NCBI RefSeq assembly: GCF_000004195.4
Contig: NC_030677.2
Span: 201,612,713 to 201,676,712 of the forward strand
Direction of reading: 5' to 3'
Length of the DNA: 64,000 nt
Origin: Xenopus tropicalis
Lineage: Eukaryota; Chordata; Amphibia; Anura; Pipidae
Shown here: one piece after another, positions 10,280 to 22,151 of the stretch
Numbering within the stretch: the first letter of the stretch is position 1
How the letters are laid out: each line of letters starts with the position of its first letter
Made by a program: the position numbers and the translations under genes
The notes under the pieces: model-generated
Told to the model about the DNA's origin: nothing
Seen by the model: only the letters and a program-made list of their open reading frames with translations
Databases searched by the model: none

Positions 10280-12513
10280 CTGAGAGCAATACTATGTTAA
10301 TGCAAATAAAAGCCAGTAACACATGGACCATTACACTCTCCAGCTGATACATGGCTAGTAACAGCTAATGGGCACGGCTGTTTCATTACATGGGCAAATG
10401 AGATATCCCACAGGTACAGGGAGGCCCACCTTTAAGTAAACTTTTAGTATATTATACTGTAGAATGCTCTAATCCAAGCAACTTTGCAACTGGTTTTCAT
10501 TTTTTATTTTGTATAGTTTTTAAATGATTTGCCTTCCTCTTCTGACTCTTCCAGCTTTTAAATGGGGGTCACTGGCCACAGTAGCCACAAAGTTATTGCT
10601 CTGTGAGGCTGCAACTTATTGTTACTTTTCATTAAGCGAGCGTCTCCTCTATCTTCTTCTGTCTTCACTTAGTAGAGTGAAAAGACAAACAAAAAAGTCG
10701 GCTTTTCACTCTACTGCGCATACAGCGGGATTCAGAAGACAGAAGAAAGAAGGAAGAGGTAACGCTCGCTGCAGGTACCCCGGGCTGGTGTGGTTTTCTC
10801 CTAACAGGAGCAACAGCCCGGTGTAAAAGGTAAGCGATTACAATCACTGGGGGGACCAACATTTGGCACCCCCCAGTGATTTTTACCTTTCTTTCTCCTT
10901 TAAAGGTGAACAACCCCTATTGCTTTATATTTCTAAGCAGGGACTGTCCTTATTGCTGCTTTGAGATGCATCCCCCCTCACCCCCAGTGCTTACCTTTTT
11001 AGCATTGGAGTGGGTCAAGGGAGCACAATGATAGAAAAGCTGACATTCTGATTTAAAAACTAAAAACTTTAGAGAATACGTTCACTGACCCCTTGGCTGT
11101 GCGACAATTGGCATTTTAACAGCAGCTAAAGGGCTTTGGGATATGTAATATGCCGTACTTTCAGTAATGCCAACCCGGAATCAAAGTGATCTGACCAGTA
11201 GCGTAACTAGTGTTCATAAGGCCCCCCAACAGTGATTCATACTTGGCTTCCACCCGCCAACTCTGGCCCCCCCCCGCCGGCATCTTCTCCCTAAGTATTC
11301 CTTCCCCAGCCGCTCTACAATTTGCAAGTACAGCTATAGAGGAAGCAGACCCCGCAGTCAGGGTCCCCCTGTTCCCAGGCTCCCCCATACCATGGTCCCC
11401 CCCCCACCCGCAGGGTCTGCTCTCTCTACAATTACGCCAGTGTCTAACCGTAATTCTGTCATGATCCCTGATCAATTGCTTTGGATAATATCAGAGGATG
11501 TTGGGCGACAATTGAATGCTTTTTAATGGAGTGGGTAAGTTGTGTTTTAGGAGAAAATTACTGACAGTGGGAGACGGACCTTTTACTGCAGGAGACCGTG
11601 GGATAAGGACTTAAATAATGAGACTCCTATAAATATAGGGGAGTTGTTATATCTGCATTCTACCTACATACAAGTTATTCTGAGGAGGCCTCCATATGGG
11701 ATTCTGGGCCGAAAGAGCTCTGTATAATTATGAGAAATATGTCCTTATCTTATCAATGCATCTCCAAACATAACTTTTGACGAAGTGAAAGGAAACACAA
11801 GTGAAACCCATGTGCATGGTGCAAGAGCAAAAGATGAGGGTGATGGGGCATTGTGGTTCCATTGAGTCACTGAGGCAAAAAGGAAGAGCCCTTCTAAGCC
11901 AGGAGGCACCAAAAGGAAACAGAGCTGAAGCTGAAACCCAGTGCTCACAAACTGCTAATCAGGCAAATAATGTTGTACGGTTTTATTCAGTTTCCCGTTG
12001 GTAAAATGATTAAATGTAACACGGGGTGTCCTCTATATTGACAAGTGCCAATGGAAACAGGAGGATATCTGGGCTTGGTTAGGGCCACTGTTCCTCAGTG
12101 CCAGGCCTAAAGGTGAGGGTGCCCAAGGCAGCTTACACACCAAATCTGGAATTCAAAATAGGCTCTGGCATTTCAGGTACAAAGAGGCCCAATCAGCCCC
12201 CTATAGGCCCAATAAATAGTGAGTGTCTATGGCATCTTACAGCCCCCCTGGCATTTGCAGAACCCGCAGATTGCCAGTCCCACAATGAGACAGCAGCGCA
12301 TTGGTGAGCGCAGAGATTTGATGCCCCAGACTCACAGAAGGGCTTAAACTAGGAAAAGGCAGGCATAGGAGGAACATGCCCAGTGTCCCCCTACCCTTGC
12401 ACCCTAAGCCCGTGCCTTATCTGTCTACCCCTAGTCCTGGCCCTGCCTATACTTAGCCAAAAGGTTTATAGATACAGAATTCCTATTCCTGGTTAGACAA
12501 ACAAGGCACTTAC
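10280..12513 (-). other. malt1: malt1 intron 4
   Basis: Contains the TTAA-type MITE at about 10425-10920. Stretch 10921-12390 has no gene I can support; 11195-11475 holds GCGTAACTAGTGTTCATAAG, a dispersed-repeat edge, and a reversed fragment of the GGGCCAGAACTAG family lies at 12395-12445. Open frames of 84-104 residues on opposite strands of the same segment are chance. Confidence 0.55.
10425..10920. mobile_element. TTAA-type MITE (AAAGGTGAACAACCCC end)
   Basis: Ends CTTTAAAGGTGAACAACCCCTA at the right, an end common among frog TTAA MITEs. It contains the GGGGGTCACTGGCC core and a block GGTACCCCGGGCTGGTGTGG...CTCCTAACAGGAG that recurs at about 34385-34415. No coding capacity. Confidence 0.55.
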
Positions 12514-12664
12514 CATGACTTCTCAGATGACTCTCTCTCACATCTAGCTGAGCCCATCCGCTGAAATCATATGAATTACCATTGTTTACGCGACAGGTGT
12601 AAGATCCTGCGTCCTGCACTTGAACAGGATTAAATACCAGCTCCGAAGAGTTTCCCTGTGGGAC
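12514..12664 (-). CDS. malt1: malt1 exon 4, second half of Ig1
   Basis: Residues 148-197 plus one base, completing Ig1. It starts VPQGNSSELVFNPVQVQDAG and holds the second Ig cysteine at residue 171 in DAGSYTCRVNN, the usual DxGxYxC strand-F motif. It ends in a short linker (LDVRESHLRSH) to Ig2. The acceptor is TTGCAATTAG, which is pyrimidine-poor for an acceptor, and the donor is GTAAGT. The linker between Ig1 and Ig2 is about 13 residues shorter than the human one as I remember it, which contains a Ser-rich stretch here. The phase (0 in, 1 out) fits both neighbours. Confidence 0.95.
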
Positions 12665-13945
12665 CTAATTGCAAAATTAAAAGAGGGACAAACATTAACC
12701 AACACTGTATTTTACTTTCTGTATTTATCTATTGACTTTAGAATCCAAATCCAAATCCTGCTGAAAAAAGGTGAATCTTGGCCAAAGCGGCTCTCCAGCT
12801 TGGAATTTCAGCAGCTATCTGGTTGCTAGGGTCTGATTTACTTTAGCAACCAGGCAGTGAAATTGAATGAGAGACCTGAACATATATTCTAGGTGGGACA
12901 GAATAGAAAGATAAGCAATAAAAAATAACAATAAAAATAAAATTGTAGCTTCACAAAGCTATGGTGTTTTGCTGTTTTGGCTGCCGGGGTCAGTGACCCC
13001 CTTTTGAGAGTTGGAAAGAGGCAGAAGAAGTCAAATAATTCAGAAGCTATAAAAAAAAATAAAAAATGAAGACTGAAAAGTTGCTAAGAGATAACATATT
13101 AAACATAACATATTAAACAATATATAACATATTAAAAATGAACTTAAAGGTAAACCTCACCTTTAATATCTATAAGAAAAAAAAAACTGCCCAGTAATGC
13201 TTGACTTCTGTAATGTGATTCCTAGCACAGTTGCCTAATATGACTAGCCAGACTAAGGCAGCTGTAATTCCCCCGGGGCAGGCAATTAGCAGAATTAGGG
13301 CAGGGATGTTACAACATGCACCTCATTTCTTATATTATTGTCTTTTTTAACTCTTCCCACTTCAACTATGAAGAAACATGGGAGCTTTTGGTCTAGAAAC
13401 CCAGAGTATTCACTAGTCACCTGGTTTGAAAGAAATCACCTGACTGGCTGAGAAGCTTGCACTTCTCTATAGTAGCGCTTGGTGCCGCTTAGCCCTTCAT
13501 GCCTTCAATTCTGCATCAAGTGCTGCTGCGCCCATTGATGCAGGGGAACCCTGGAGTTACCGCCACCTCTTGACCAGGTGATAGCTCCAGGGTTTCCTCC
13601 ACACCCAGTGTCAATAGACGCAGTAGACTTGTGGCTAAATATACAGGCACAGTTGCTATTCACGTGCCGAATACCGGAAATTACACCAGCCAGACGTCCA
13701 AGTAATTGCATCTGATTTGCACATGCAGTTGCATTCATTTTGGTGAATTGGATGCAATTGCATCAGACACAGTGACCCCTTGAGACTGCAATAATGCTGG
13801 AATTCTGGGGAAAAAATGCTGACTAGAAATGTAACTTTGCCCACTGCACTTTTGGACTTGAGCCCTCGTGGTAACTGAGCCCTATGTAAGCGCTATTACA
13901 ATTAACATTTACACATGCTGAATCACTGTACCCCAAGATACCTAC
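12665..13945 (-). other. malt1: malt1 intron 3
   Basis: 12780-13170 is a reversed copy of the GGGGGTCACTGACC MITE family, with an AACATATTAAA mini-duplication at 13095-13140. 13170-13940 shows no recognisable element or gene. Confidence 0.55.
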
Positions 13946-14067
13946 CTCTTTATCCATCTTGAACCACTGATAATTGACAAAAGGGTGGCCAGAGCCTACA
14001 CATGTCAGCTTCACCATTTGTCCAGCTAAAACAGCCATCGGCTCGGGCTGCATAATGACTTTAATCC
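13946..14067 (-). CDS. malt1: malt1 exon 3, first half of Ig1
   Basis: Residues 107-147 of MALT1, the N-terminal half of the first C2-type Ig-like domain. The core Cys is residue 129 in VKLTCVGSGHPF and the Ig tryptophan is residue 141 in YQWFKMDKE. The acceptor reads TTTGTTGTTGTAG and the donor after Lys-Glu is GTAGGT. The exon starts with two bases that complete a Gly codon from exon 2 and ends in phase 0. A TTAA-type MITE begins only about 20 bases upstream of the acceptor (14089), so the branch-point region lies at the edge of transposon sequence. In human MALT1 the Ig domains help recruit BCL10 and regulate the protease; that is family knowledge. Confidence 0.95.
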
Positions 14068-14401
14068 CTACAACAACAAAGACCAATATTAAAGGAAAAC
14101 TATATCCACAAACAATGTAGCTTTCTATACAAATATAAAACAGCTCATATGTAAAACTCTGCTTCATCTAAAAAAAAATTTTCACAAAAATATGCTTTTT
14201 TAGTAGTATGTGGCATTAGGTAATCGTAAGTAGAAAACTGCCATTTTAAGTACTAAGGGCCGCCCCCTGGGATCATAGGATTCACAGTGCACACAAACAA
14301 GCCAAGGCACACATACATGCTAGGTCCCATCAGCCAATGAATGGGCAGAGTTCTGCCTTTTACTCCAACACTACTTCCTGTTACAGTTAGAGCTGCATCA
14401 C

Positions 14402-14735
14402 ATTAGAGGAACAGAGCTTCCATTTGAAGCAGAGTAGGTGGTTTTTCACGGTGAGGGCAGTGAGGTTGGGGAATGCCCTTCCTAGTGATGGGGTAATGGC
14501 AGATTCTGTTAATGCCTTTAAGAGGGGCCTGGATGAGTTCTTGATCAATCAGAATATCCAAGGCTATTGTGATACTAATATCTACAGTTAGTATTACTGG
14601 TTGTATATATATAGTTTATGTATGTGAGTGTATAGATTGGTAAGTATAGGTTGTGTGTGCTGGGTTTACTTGGATGGGTTGAACTTGATGGACAATGGTC
14701 TTTTTTCAACCCTATGTAACTATGTAACTATGTAA
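14402..14735 (+). mobile_element. LINE-like 3' fragment with CTATGTAA tail repeats (CR1-type?)
   Basis: A 334-bp insert ending TTTTCAACCCTATGTAACTA and then TGTAACTATGTAAC, a short tandem repeat tail of 8 bp as in CR1-like LINEs. A reversed 5'-truncated relative (ACATAGGGTTGAAAAAAGAC) lies at 37296-37440. No reverse transcriptase frame is present. Family assignment is tentative. Confidence 0.55.
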
Positions 14736-14868
14736 CTTCCTGTCAGCTGATCTCTGAGGGAGCACACAGCCCATCACATAATGGTGGTTTAAGGGAAAAC
14801 ATGCAAAAGTTTGGTAATAATCTTTAATAGGCCACTTAATACGATATAAACTATCTGCTGGTTAAGTA

Positions 14869-15589
14869 CAGGTATCAGACCCCTTATGCGGATACCCGTT
14901 TTCCAGAAAGCTCCGAATTACGGAAAGCCCGTTTCCCATAGACTCCATTTTAATCAAATAATTCAGAATTTTAAAACTAATTTCCTTTTTCTCTGTAGTA
15001 ATAAAACAGAACCTTGTAATTGATCCCAACTAAAATATAATTACCCCTTATTGGGGGCAGAACAGCACTATTGGGTTTATTTCATGGTTAAATGATTCCC
15101 TTTTCTCTGTAATAATAAAACAGTACCTGTACTTGATCCCAACTAAGATATAATTACCCCTTATTGGGGGCAGAACAGCCCTATTGGGTTTATTTAATGG
15201 TTAAATGATTCCCTTTTCTCTGTAATAATAAAACAGTACCTGTAATTGATCCCAACTAAGATATAATTACCCCTTATTGGGGCAGAACAGCCCTATTGGG
15301 TTTATTTCATGGTTAAATGATTACCTTTTCTCTGTAATAATAAAACAGTACCTGTACTTGATCCCAACTAAGATATAATTACCCCTTATTGGGGGCAGAA
15401 CAGTCCTATTGGGTTTATTTAATGGTTAAATGATTCCCTTTTCTCTGTAATAATAAAATTCATGTTAAGTTAATTCATGTTTTATTGATTTTTTAGCAGA
15501 CTTAAGGTATAGAGATCCAAATTACGGAAAGACCCTTTATCCGGAATACCCTTGGTCCCAAGCATTCTGGATAACGGGTCCTGTACCTG
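14869..15589. mobile_element. TA-flanked satellite MITE, locus B (about 4 units)
   Basis: Starts CAGGTATCAGACCCCTTATG and ends GTCCTGTACCTG, flanked by TA at 14867-14868 and 15590-15591. The interior holds about four ~114-bp units, some with the TTATTTCATGG variant. The empty site in copy 1 of the host MITE shows a single TA, so TA is the duplicated target. Confidence 0.9.
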
Positions 15590-16386
15590 TATTCATGCTA
15601 GGGGTATGGTTTTCCAAAGAAGTCTGTAATATATCTAATAGTACCCCAAGGGAACTGATCGTCCACTAGGTTATTCAATAGTCAGTTACATATGCAACAC
15701 ACAAAGAATTAATCTCGCATTGATGCTATTCACAAAGGAACCTGCATCAAAACATGCTCCTTGGCATCTTGTGGTAAGGGCCAACATGGCCGCCCAGCCT
15801 GCCCCAATAAGTTCCAGGCGGTTGTGCACAATGAAGCCCGCTGCCATTAATGCCTTGCTACTGGGCACTAAAAGGCACATATGGATCCCTATTGTAAATT
15901 AACAGAAGTGTTTGTGGTTTCTCCCAATGTATTGGCAGCAGCACCGCTAGAGAAGGTGGTTACACAGCAATACAGGCACTGGAACAGGCAATTAGGCATA
16001 CACTGAGCCACAGTATTTGCTGGGAGCAATAGGTGCCCTTTAAAAAGTGTTATGACTGCTTATAGTAATAATTATATATGTCTTAACAATTAATAATGGC
16101 TTTGTAATGTTGCATTAGATCTTGATGCAAGCAGGAGGAACCCATAGAGAGGAACCTGTAGAACCCTATAAACATGACAAGGCAAATGCTAGTTATTGAC
16201 AACATATTCCTATAGATATAACATTGCATGTTTGGTGGCTAAATACAATTTGGCAGCACAAACTGATATGTTTCCTTGAGTCATTTAAATGCTTATGGCT
16301 GGGGAAATCTCCATGTTATACATGTTATCATCTGTCTATGCACACACCCAAAAATGAACAGAAACAATAATATCCTTAGGGTGTAT

Positions 16387-16535
16387 ACTAAAGAAAACTA
16401 TACCCCCCCCAGAATGAATACTTAACCAACAGATAGTTTATATTAAATCAAGTGGCCTATTAAATAATCTCCCCAAACTGGAATATATATATATCGGTAA
16501 ATATTGCCCTTGAGTCAAAAATAAAAATTTACAAT
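16387..16535. mobile_element. TTAA-type MITE copy 3, partial and reversed
   Basis: Reads TACTAAAGAAAACTATACCC, then GAATACTTAACCAACAGATAG and CCCAAACTGGAATATATATA, the reverse complement of the right half of copy 1. The remainder is missing; the satellite MITE at 16544 follows about ten bases on. Confidence 0.75.
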
Positions 16536-16543
16536 ATATAATA

Positions 16544-17206
16544 CAGGTATGGGATCCCTTATCCGGAAACCTGTTATCCAGAAAGTTCCGAATTACGGAA
16601 AGACCATCTCCCATAGACTCCATTATAAACACATAATTCTAATTTTTAAAAATGATTTCCTTTTTCTCTGTAATAATAAAACAGTACCTGTACTTGATCC
16701 CAACTAAGATATAATTACCCCTTATTGGGGCAGAACAGCCCTATTGGGTTTATTTAATGGTTAAATGATTCCCTTTTCTCTGTAATAATAAAACAGTACC
16801 TGTACTTGATCCCAACTAAGATATAATTACCCCTTATTGGGGCAGAACAGCCCTATTGGGTTTATTTCATGGTTAAATGATTCCCTTTTCTCTGTAATAA
16901 TAAAACAGTACCTGTACTTGATCCCAACTAAGATATAATTACCCCTTATTGGGGGCAGAACAGCCCTATTGGGTTTATTTCATGGTTAAATGATTCCCTT
17001 TTCTCTGTAATAATAAAACAATACCTGTACTTGATCCCAACTAAGATATAATTACCCCTTATTGGGGGCAGAACAGCCCTATTGGGTTTATTCAATATTT
17101 AAATGATTTTTAGCAGACTTAAGTTATGGGGATCCAAATTAAAGAAAGATCCCTTATAAGGAAAAGTGTGGGTCCAGAGCATTCTGGATAATGGGTAACA
17201 TACCTG
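16544..17206. mobile_element. TA-flanked satellite MITE, locus C (about 4 units)
   Basis: Left end CAGGTATGGGATCCCTTATC is close to the family consensus; right end GGATAATGGGTAACATACCTG. TA flanks at 16542-16543 and 17207-17208. About four ~114-bp units fill 16640-17095. Confidence 0.9.
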
Positions 17207-17512
17207 TAAAATAATGAGTTTTTATAAATTTTAAATCACATAATATTTCGATACCTCCCAGCCGTCATTATTTCCACACAAAGTCCCAAATCTTTGACCT
17301 TATTAAATATTTATTGCTCTGAACTACAGATAGCCCATCTATAAAAGGCTTATTTGTAGTTAAGGGCAATAAATAATGAGGTCAGAGTAGGGGGGGAGAC
17401 ATTGATATGCCAAATCTAAACCCCTGACAAATGTTTCCATGACTGTTTATCCACAGGAACACCAGATATGTCCATCATAGCTTAGAGGCTAAACAAGGCA
17501 ACAAAGTCTGAC

Positions 17513-17679
17513 CTGGGGGCTTCAGCAACTGAATAGCATTTGACTGGCCGATACTCTGTAGGAACTCTGTCAGATCCTTTGTGGTGCATCCTCGTTCCCC
17601 CATTAATTTTAGCAAACTGCGTGAGGGGCTTCCTTCTGACAGCATCACTTTGAGGGAACATTGGTGCAGCTCTTGAGAA
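17513..17679 (-). CDS. malt1: malt1 exon 2, second half of the death domain
   Basis: Second malt1 exon, residues 51-106 plus one base. The acceptor is CTTTCTTTCTAG (ending 17680) and the donor GTCAGA (from 17512). The translation includes LHQCSLKV, then GSPSRSLLKLMGERGCT and DLTEFLQSIGQSNAIQLL, closely matching the human stretch with QCSLKV, SLCLLKLMGEKGCTV and LSDFLQAM. It completes the helical death domain and leads into Ig1 through a Pro-Pro-Gly linker that is split across the next intron. It contains no Met-initiated open frame of any length, so simple ORF finding misses it. Upstream is the 7.6-kb repeat-filled intron 1. Confidence 0.94.
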
Positions 17680-17813
17680 CTAGAAAGAAAGAATATGTCT
17701 GCATTACTATCAGCAGGGTAGCAAATAAAGGACTATCACACAGAACTGCCTTTAAATGGGTGCGTAAAAATAGACTGGCCTGGGCCTGGTACATAGTCTA
17801 TCTCTGTAGGGCA

Positions 17814-18117
17814 GGGATCCCCAACCTTTCTTACTCGAGAGCCACAGTCAAATATAAAAAGACTTGGGGAGCAACACAAGCACCATAAAAGTTCATGGAG
17901 GAGCCAAATAAGGGCTGTGATTGGCTATTAGGGGCCTCTATGCACCCTATCAGCTTACAGGGGGCTTTATTTGGTAGGAAATCTTGTTTTTATTCAACCA
18001 AAACTTGCCCCCAAGTCAGGAAAAAATAACTCCCTGGTTTGGGGGCACTGAGAGCAACACCCAAGGGGTTGGGGAGCAACATGTTGCCCCTGAGCCACTG
18101 GTTGGGGATAACTGCCC
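17814..18117. mobile_element. hAT-like MITE, complete, GGGATCCCCAACC ends
   Basis: 304 bp between GGGATCCCCAACC (left) and GGTTGGGGATAACTGCCC (right), flanked by the direct repeat TAGGGCA at 17807-17813 and 18118-18124. A 7-8-bp duplication fits hAT transposons. It is the most complete copy of the family also seen at 3318, 39020, 43065 and 53941. No transposase. Confidence 0.75.
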
Positions 18118-18518
18118 TAGGGCAACAGCTATTGGCAGAAAAGGTAGGGAAAACTGATAAATCAAAGTAAGATAGGACAGCAGGGAAAGATGGTTTCAGT
18201 AACACTATGTTCATGTTGTCCAAAGAGTGGGCAGGTTTTAGGAAAACCCAAGAATTGCAGTTAAAAAAACTTCATAAAACACCAAGGGGTATATTTATCA
18301 TGCTGTGTAAAAAGTGGAGTAAAACATCACAGGTGATGTTGCTCATTGCATTACCCCCCCCCCCCCCAATAAGCAACTAAAAATATAAATATAACAGCAT
18401 GCATTCCCACATACTGGCCATAACACAGCTGTGTAAGCCTTGTGATTCACTGTGGCCCAAAAATTAGCAATTTATGATTTTTTTGTTTTTTTTTTCTTGT
18501 TGTTTTTTTGCTTGGTAC

Positions 18519-18834
18519 TAGGGTTGTCACCTTTTTCTATAAACTCTACCGGCTGCGCGGTGATGGGTCCATAAAGATATAGATAGTGACATAAATGGGT
18601 GGGGCCATGATGTCACAGGGGTGGAGTCTAATCATCAAGGGGACCAAACCAGATTAGTTGGATTAGGTTAGTGTGGAGGGAAGAAAGGGGCGGGCTGGGG
18701 GCGAATGTAAGGCGGCAAGGGCCCAATTGAATTACAAATTATATATACCCAGTATATATTGGCAGTAATTTTTTAATAATAGCCCCACCCTTTGCTGGTA
18801 TTTTACTGGCTGAGTTGGCAAGATGGCAACCCTA
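18519..18834. mobile_element. hAT-like MITE with 8-bp target duplication CTTGGTAC
   Basis: 316 bp starting TAGGGTTGTCACC and ending GATGGCAACCCTA, with perfect 8-bp direct repeats CTTGGTAC at 18511-18518 and 18835-18842. Short inverted ends plus an 8-bp duplication are typical of hAT. Related ends occur at 24123-24269. Confidence 0.85.
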
Positions 18835-19424
18835 CTTGGTACACTGCACTTGCATCAGTAAATGAGCACTAAATGCAATTTCTGCCCACATTTTGTAAAC
18901 AGAATTATATACAAAATGTATTTGTACAAGTCTTCCTTCTCCAGCAGTAAGGTAATAGTGAGTAGACGGCCTCCCACATGTTACTGTGTAATTCCCTAGG
19001 CAATGAATTCCAGCTTCCACCTTTATAGTCATTACTACACAAGCCTTCTTACCCTCCTCTTCCTCCTTCACCAAAACTCCAATATAAGATCTGTCTCTGT
19101 AACCTTCCCTGAAGCCCTTTAAATAAACGTAAGGGTGCGCAATGCAAAAGGGCAATGTGCTAAAAATGGAATTTTCTAAAACTCTAACAAGGAACAAGGA
19201 TACATATAAAGGTCTGACTATTATTCTGCACATTAATAACATTTGCATTTAAAATTCTAGGATGCAAAGTACATTTCCTACGAATCCATAAACTGACATC
19301 AAGCTTAAAAGTAAACATCCCTTTGTGCTTATAATACTATATTGTGCCTGTAGGTTCTGCAGTAAGGAACAGATAGGGAATAATATACCCCTAGGTAAAA
19401 ATATATGGATTTAAAAATATTTGT

Positions 19425-20075
19425 GTATTATAAGGGATAATGTACCCCCTACTGTAAATGATAAGGATATTAGCAGTCACTGAGGGGTTCTGTGCCCATA
19501 TAAAGGCACAAGGCTGCAGGCTGAGTTATACAGGGAACTCTGAGTATCACTCATGTATTATAAGGGATAATGTACCCCCTACTGTAAATGATAAGGATAT
19601 TAGCACTCACTGAGGGGTTCTGTGCCCATATAAAGGCACAAGGCTGCAGGCTGAGTTATACAGGGAACTCTGAGTATCACTCATGTATTATAAGGGATAA
19701 TGTACCCCCTACTGTAAATGATAAGGATATTAGCAGTCACTGAGGGGTTCTGTGCCCATATAAAGGCACAAGGCTGCAGGCTGAGTTATACAGGGAACTC
19801 TGAGTATCACTCATGTATTATAAGGAATAATGTACCCCCTACTGTAAATGATAAGGATATTAGCAGTTACTGAGGGGTTCTGTGCCCCCCATATAAAGGC
19901 ACAAGGCTGCAGGCTGAGTTATACAGGGAACTCTGAGTATCACTCATGTATTATAAGGGATAATGTACCCCCTACTGTAAATGATAAGGATACTAGAATT
20001 CCATGAAAGGTTCTGAGACTATTTAAAGGCTCAAAAATACATGAAAGTCAAAGTACCAGTTTTGTATTATAAGTG
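19425..20075. repeat. 130-bp tandem repeat, about 4.5 units plus a decayed one
   Basis: Units start GTATTATAAGGGATAATGTA at 19425, 19555, 19685, 19815 and 19948 (periods 130, 130, 130, 133). They are nearly identical for the first four; the unit from 19815 has a CCC insertion, and the one from 19948 breaks down after about 45 bases into a diverged copy. No inverted repeats flank it, unlike the arrays inside MITEs. Confidence 0.92.
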
Positions 20076-22151
20076 AAAATGCACTCTTATGGTAAAAAAA
20101 GGCATGAAAAACACCATCTATAAGGATTTATTTTGCAGGTTATTTATAGCTCTTTCAAATAATTTATATTATATTATTACATATTATTATATATTATTAT
20201 ATATTACATAATAAGCATCTGTAATTCAGTTTTCTTAAATAAGGGATATGAATCAGACACATTACTCACATAAGTCACATATAACTCAAATATTACTGCT
20301 TGGCAAAATCTTTTAATAATATTTCCTTGTTGAATCCTTCCTTTTCCCCATTATTCCGGGGCAGATTGCAGAGGCAAGGTGCCACTCAGAAAGTAAGTGC
20401 CAAACTGGCACTCAGATTAGGTCAGAGTGAAGAGTAAAGGGGAAAAGCAGCACAATATGGGTTTTTTGTGTATTGGAACTGCTGTCAGGAAGAGAGGGAG
20501 ATAGGAAAGCACAGAGGAAAGTAACTTGTCTTAGCTTCTGGGGGAATTTTTTTTAAGAAAAAAAGTTAATGTTGTCACATTTCGGGTTTTCCTATACAGC
20601 AGAGCATAGGGCTCAATAGAACCAGAAAGCCAGCAATGGTCTGGCTTTTATAAAGCTACTATTGACTAAGTATCCACCTTCAGCCTTTAGCCACCAATGT
20701 CCCAGGCTGCTGGGCCAACCTATCCACTTCTGAGCCTTCCCAAGGGGCCACAATGTAATTGGAATTAACAGGAAATAATGCACCAATATAAATCACAAGG
20801 CAATAAAAGATACAAGGCAGTACTGGAAGTAGATCTTTTGCAGTTAGCAGAGGTAACTGGTTTGGGGAATGCTTTTTGGGCAGCTGGAGAATGATGGAGA
20901 GGACAGAGTTAATGCCCAGTGGGAGGATAACCAATATGAGAGGGGAGGACAGAACTAAATCTAGCCATACATGTAAAGATCTAACTGTTTAGTAAAGACA
21001 TGAGCAAATCTTTGCCCAATCTCACCACTCAATTTGGGCAACGCTTGGATCATAAAAGGGGGTCTAAGCAAGATCCATCATAAGAGGACTGCATCAACAG
21101 CCCCATGCCCTCCCTATCCCTATATCTATTCAATCCTTGCCCCAAACACCGGCCAATATGCTGCCAGTGCGGTGTGACAGTCAGCAGCTAATATCTGGTT
21201 GCATGTGTTCTTAAGGCTTGGAGAGGTTTGGGTTAATGCAAGGGGGATGATGATGATGATGCACCTATAAAAGAAGGGTCAACGATATTTATAAAATCTT
21301 CCAGCGTCAGGTGGCCCTTGTCATTTGGTTCTCTAGAAAAGCCGCCGGAAAATGAATGCTGCTCCAAGCACTTTTTCTTTAATAGGAAACTGGCACTTCT
21401 CTATAATGTATAGGAACTACGAGCAGCCACTATTTCTACTAAACAGCACTACGGCAGCCTGCCCCAACCCAACAGCAATGCATAGGGCTTCTAGGAATAG
21501 GCAAGATGGCCACAGTCCAACAGCTGAAGGTGGTAAGAAGGCAAATAAAATATAAAACAAAGGGCATTACCACAACCGTGTAGCGAAGTGTTGGTTTTAC
21601 TACAAACTCCAAATGTAGAAATGCGGTTCCTGTTTAGCAGAGGATAGCTGTACAGTTTGCATAGGTTTATGTACATTACAATCCAGTGGCCATTGTGCCC
21701 AAATGCAGGCAAATCTAAGAATATCGTTTATACCTCTCTCAGCCAAAGGGAAAGTAACGCTGCTGTATCTGCATTTTTGATCATGGGAAAGGGGGGCACT
21801 AGGGGAAAGCGATACAAATACAAGGCAAGAATTTCATGGTACCCCAAGTGACTGGCTAATAACTGATGCCCTACAGTCCATTGGATTGTGGCGGGCACAG
21901 CAGTTCATTTCAAAGGCAGTCTCATAGACTTGCATGGTGCCCTTGTTGTTCAGGAAATTGCCCCTAAAAAATAAGGGGTAATAAAATGCTCAAAATCTTT
22001 GCACATGCCTTTGTCCTTAAATGTGCAATCATCATCCTCTTCATTTATGCTTCTATATATTAATAAAATAAAATAAAACAAAAATAAAATATCTTTTATG
22101 TGTTTACAGCCTTTCTCCCCAGTCTTAGTACACCTTCCCCCATATGTAAGT

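Larger units (their letters stand above)
14089..15619. mobile_element. TTAA-type MITE copy 2, interrupted by two younger insertions
   Basis: Starts TTAAAGGAAAACTATATCC and ends GGGGTATGGTTTTCC. Compared with copy 1 (1942-2386) it is split twice: after GAGCTGCATCAC by a LINE-like tail (about 14402-14735) and after GGTTAAGTA by the satellite MITE at 14869-15589. In copy 1 both sites are empty (CATCACTTCCTGTC and GTTAAGTATTCATTC). Confidence 0.85.
14068..17512 (-). other. malt1: malt1 intron 2, nested insertions
   Basis: Almost half is nested transposon: 14089-15619 (TTAA MITE with a LINE-like tail and a satellite MITE inside it) and 16387-17206 (partial TTAA MITE next to another satellite MITE). 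15620-16380 and 17210-17500 show no gene or element I can name. Confidence 0.6.

Noticed and set aside
9948..10352. 134-residue frame starting with a hydrophobic signal-like segment before Ig2
   Set aside because: The hydrophobic start lies upstream of the exon 5 acceptor and the end lies past its donor; only 10101-10279 is exon.
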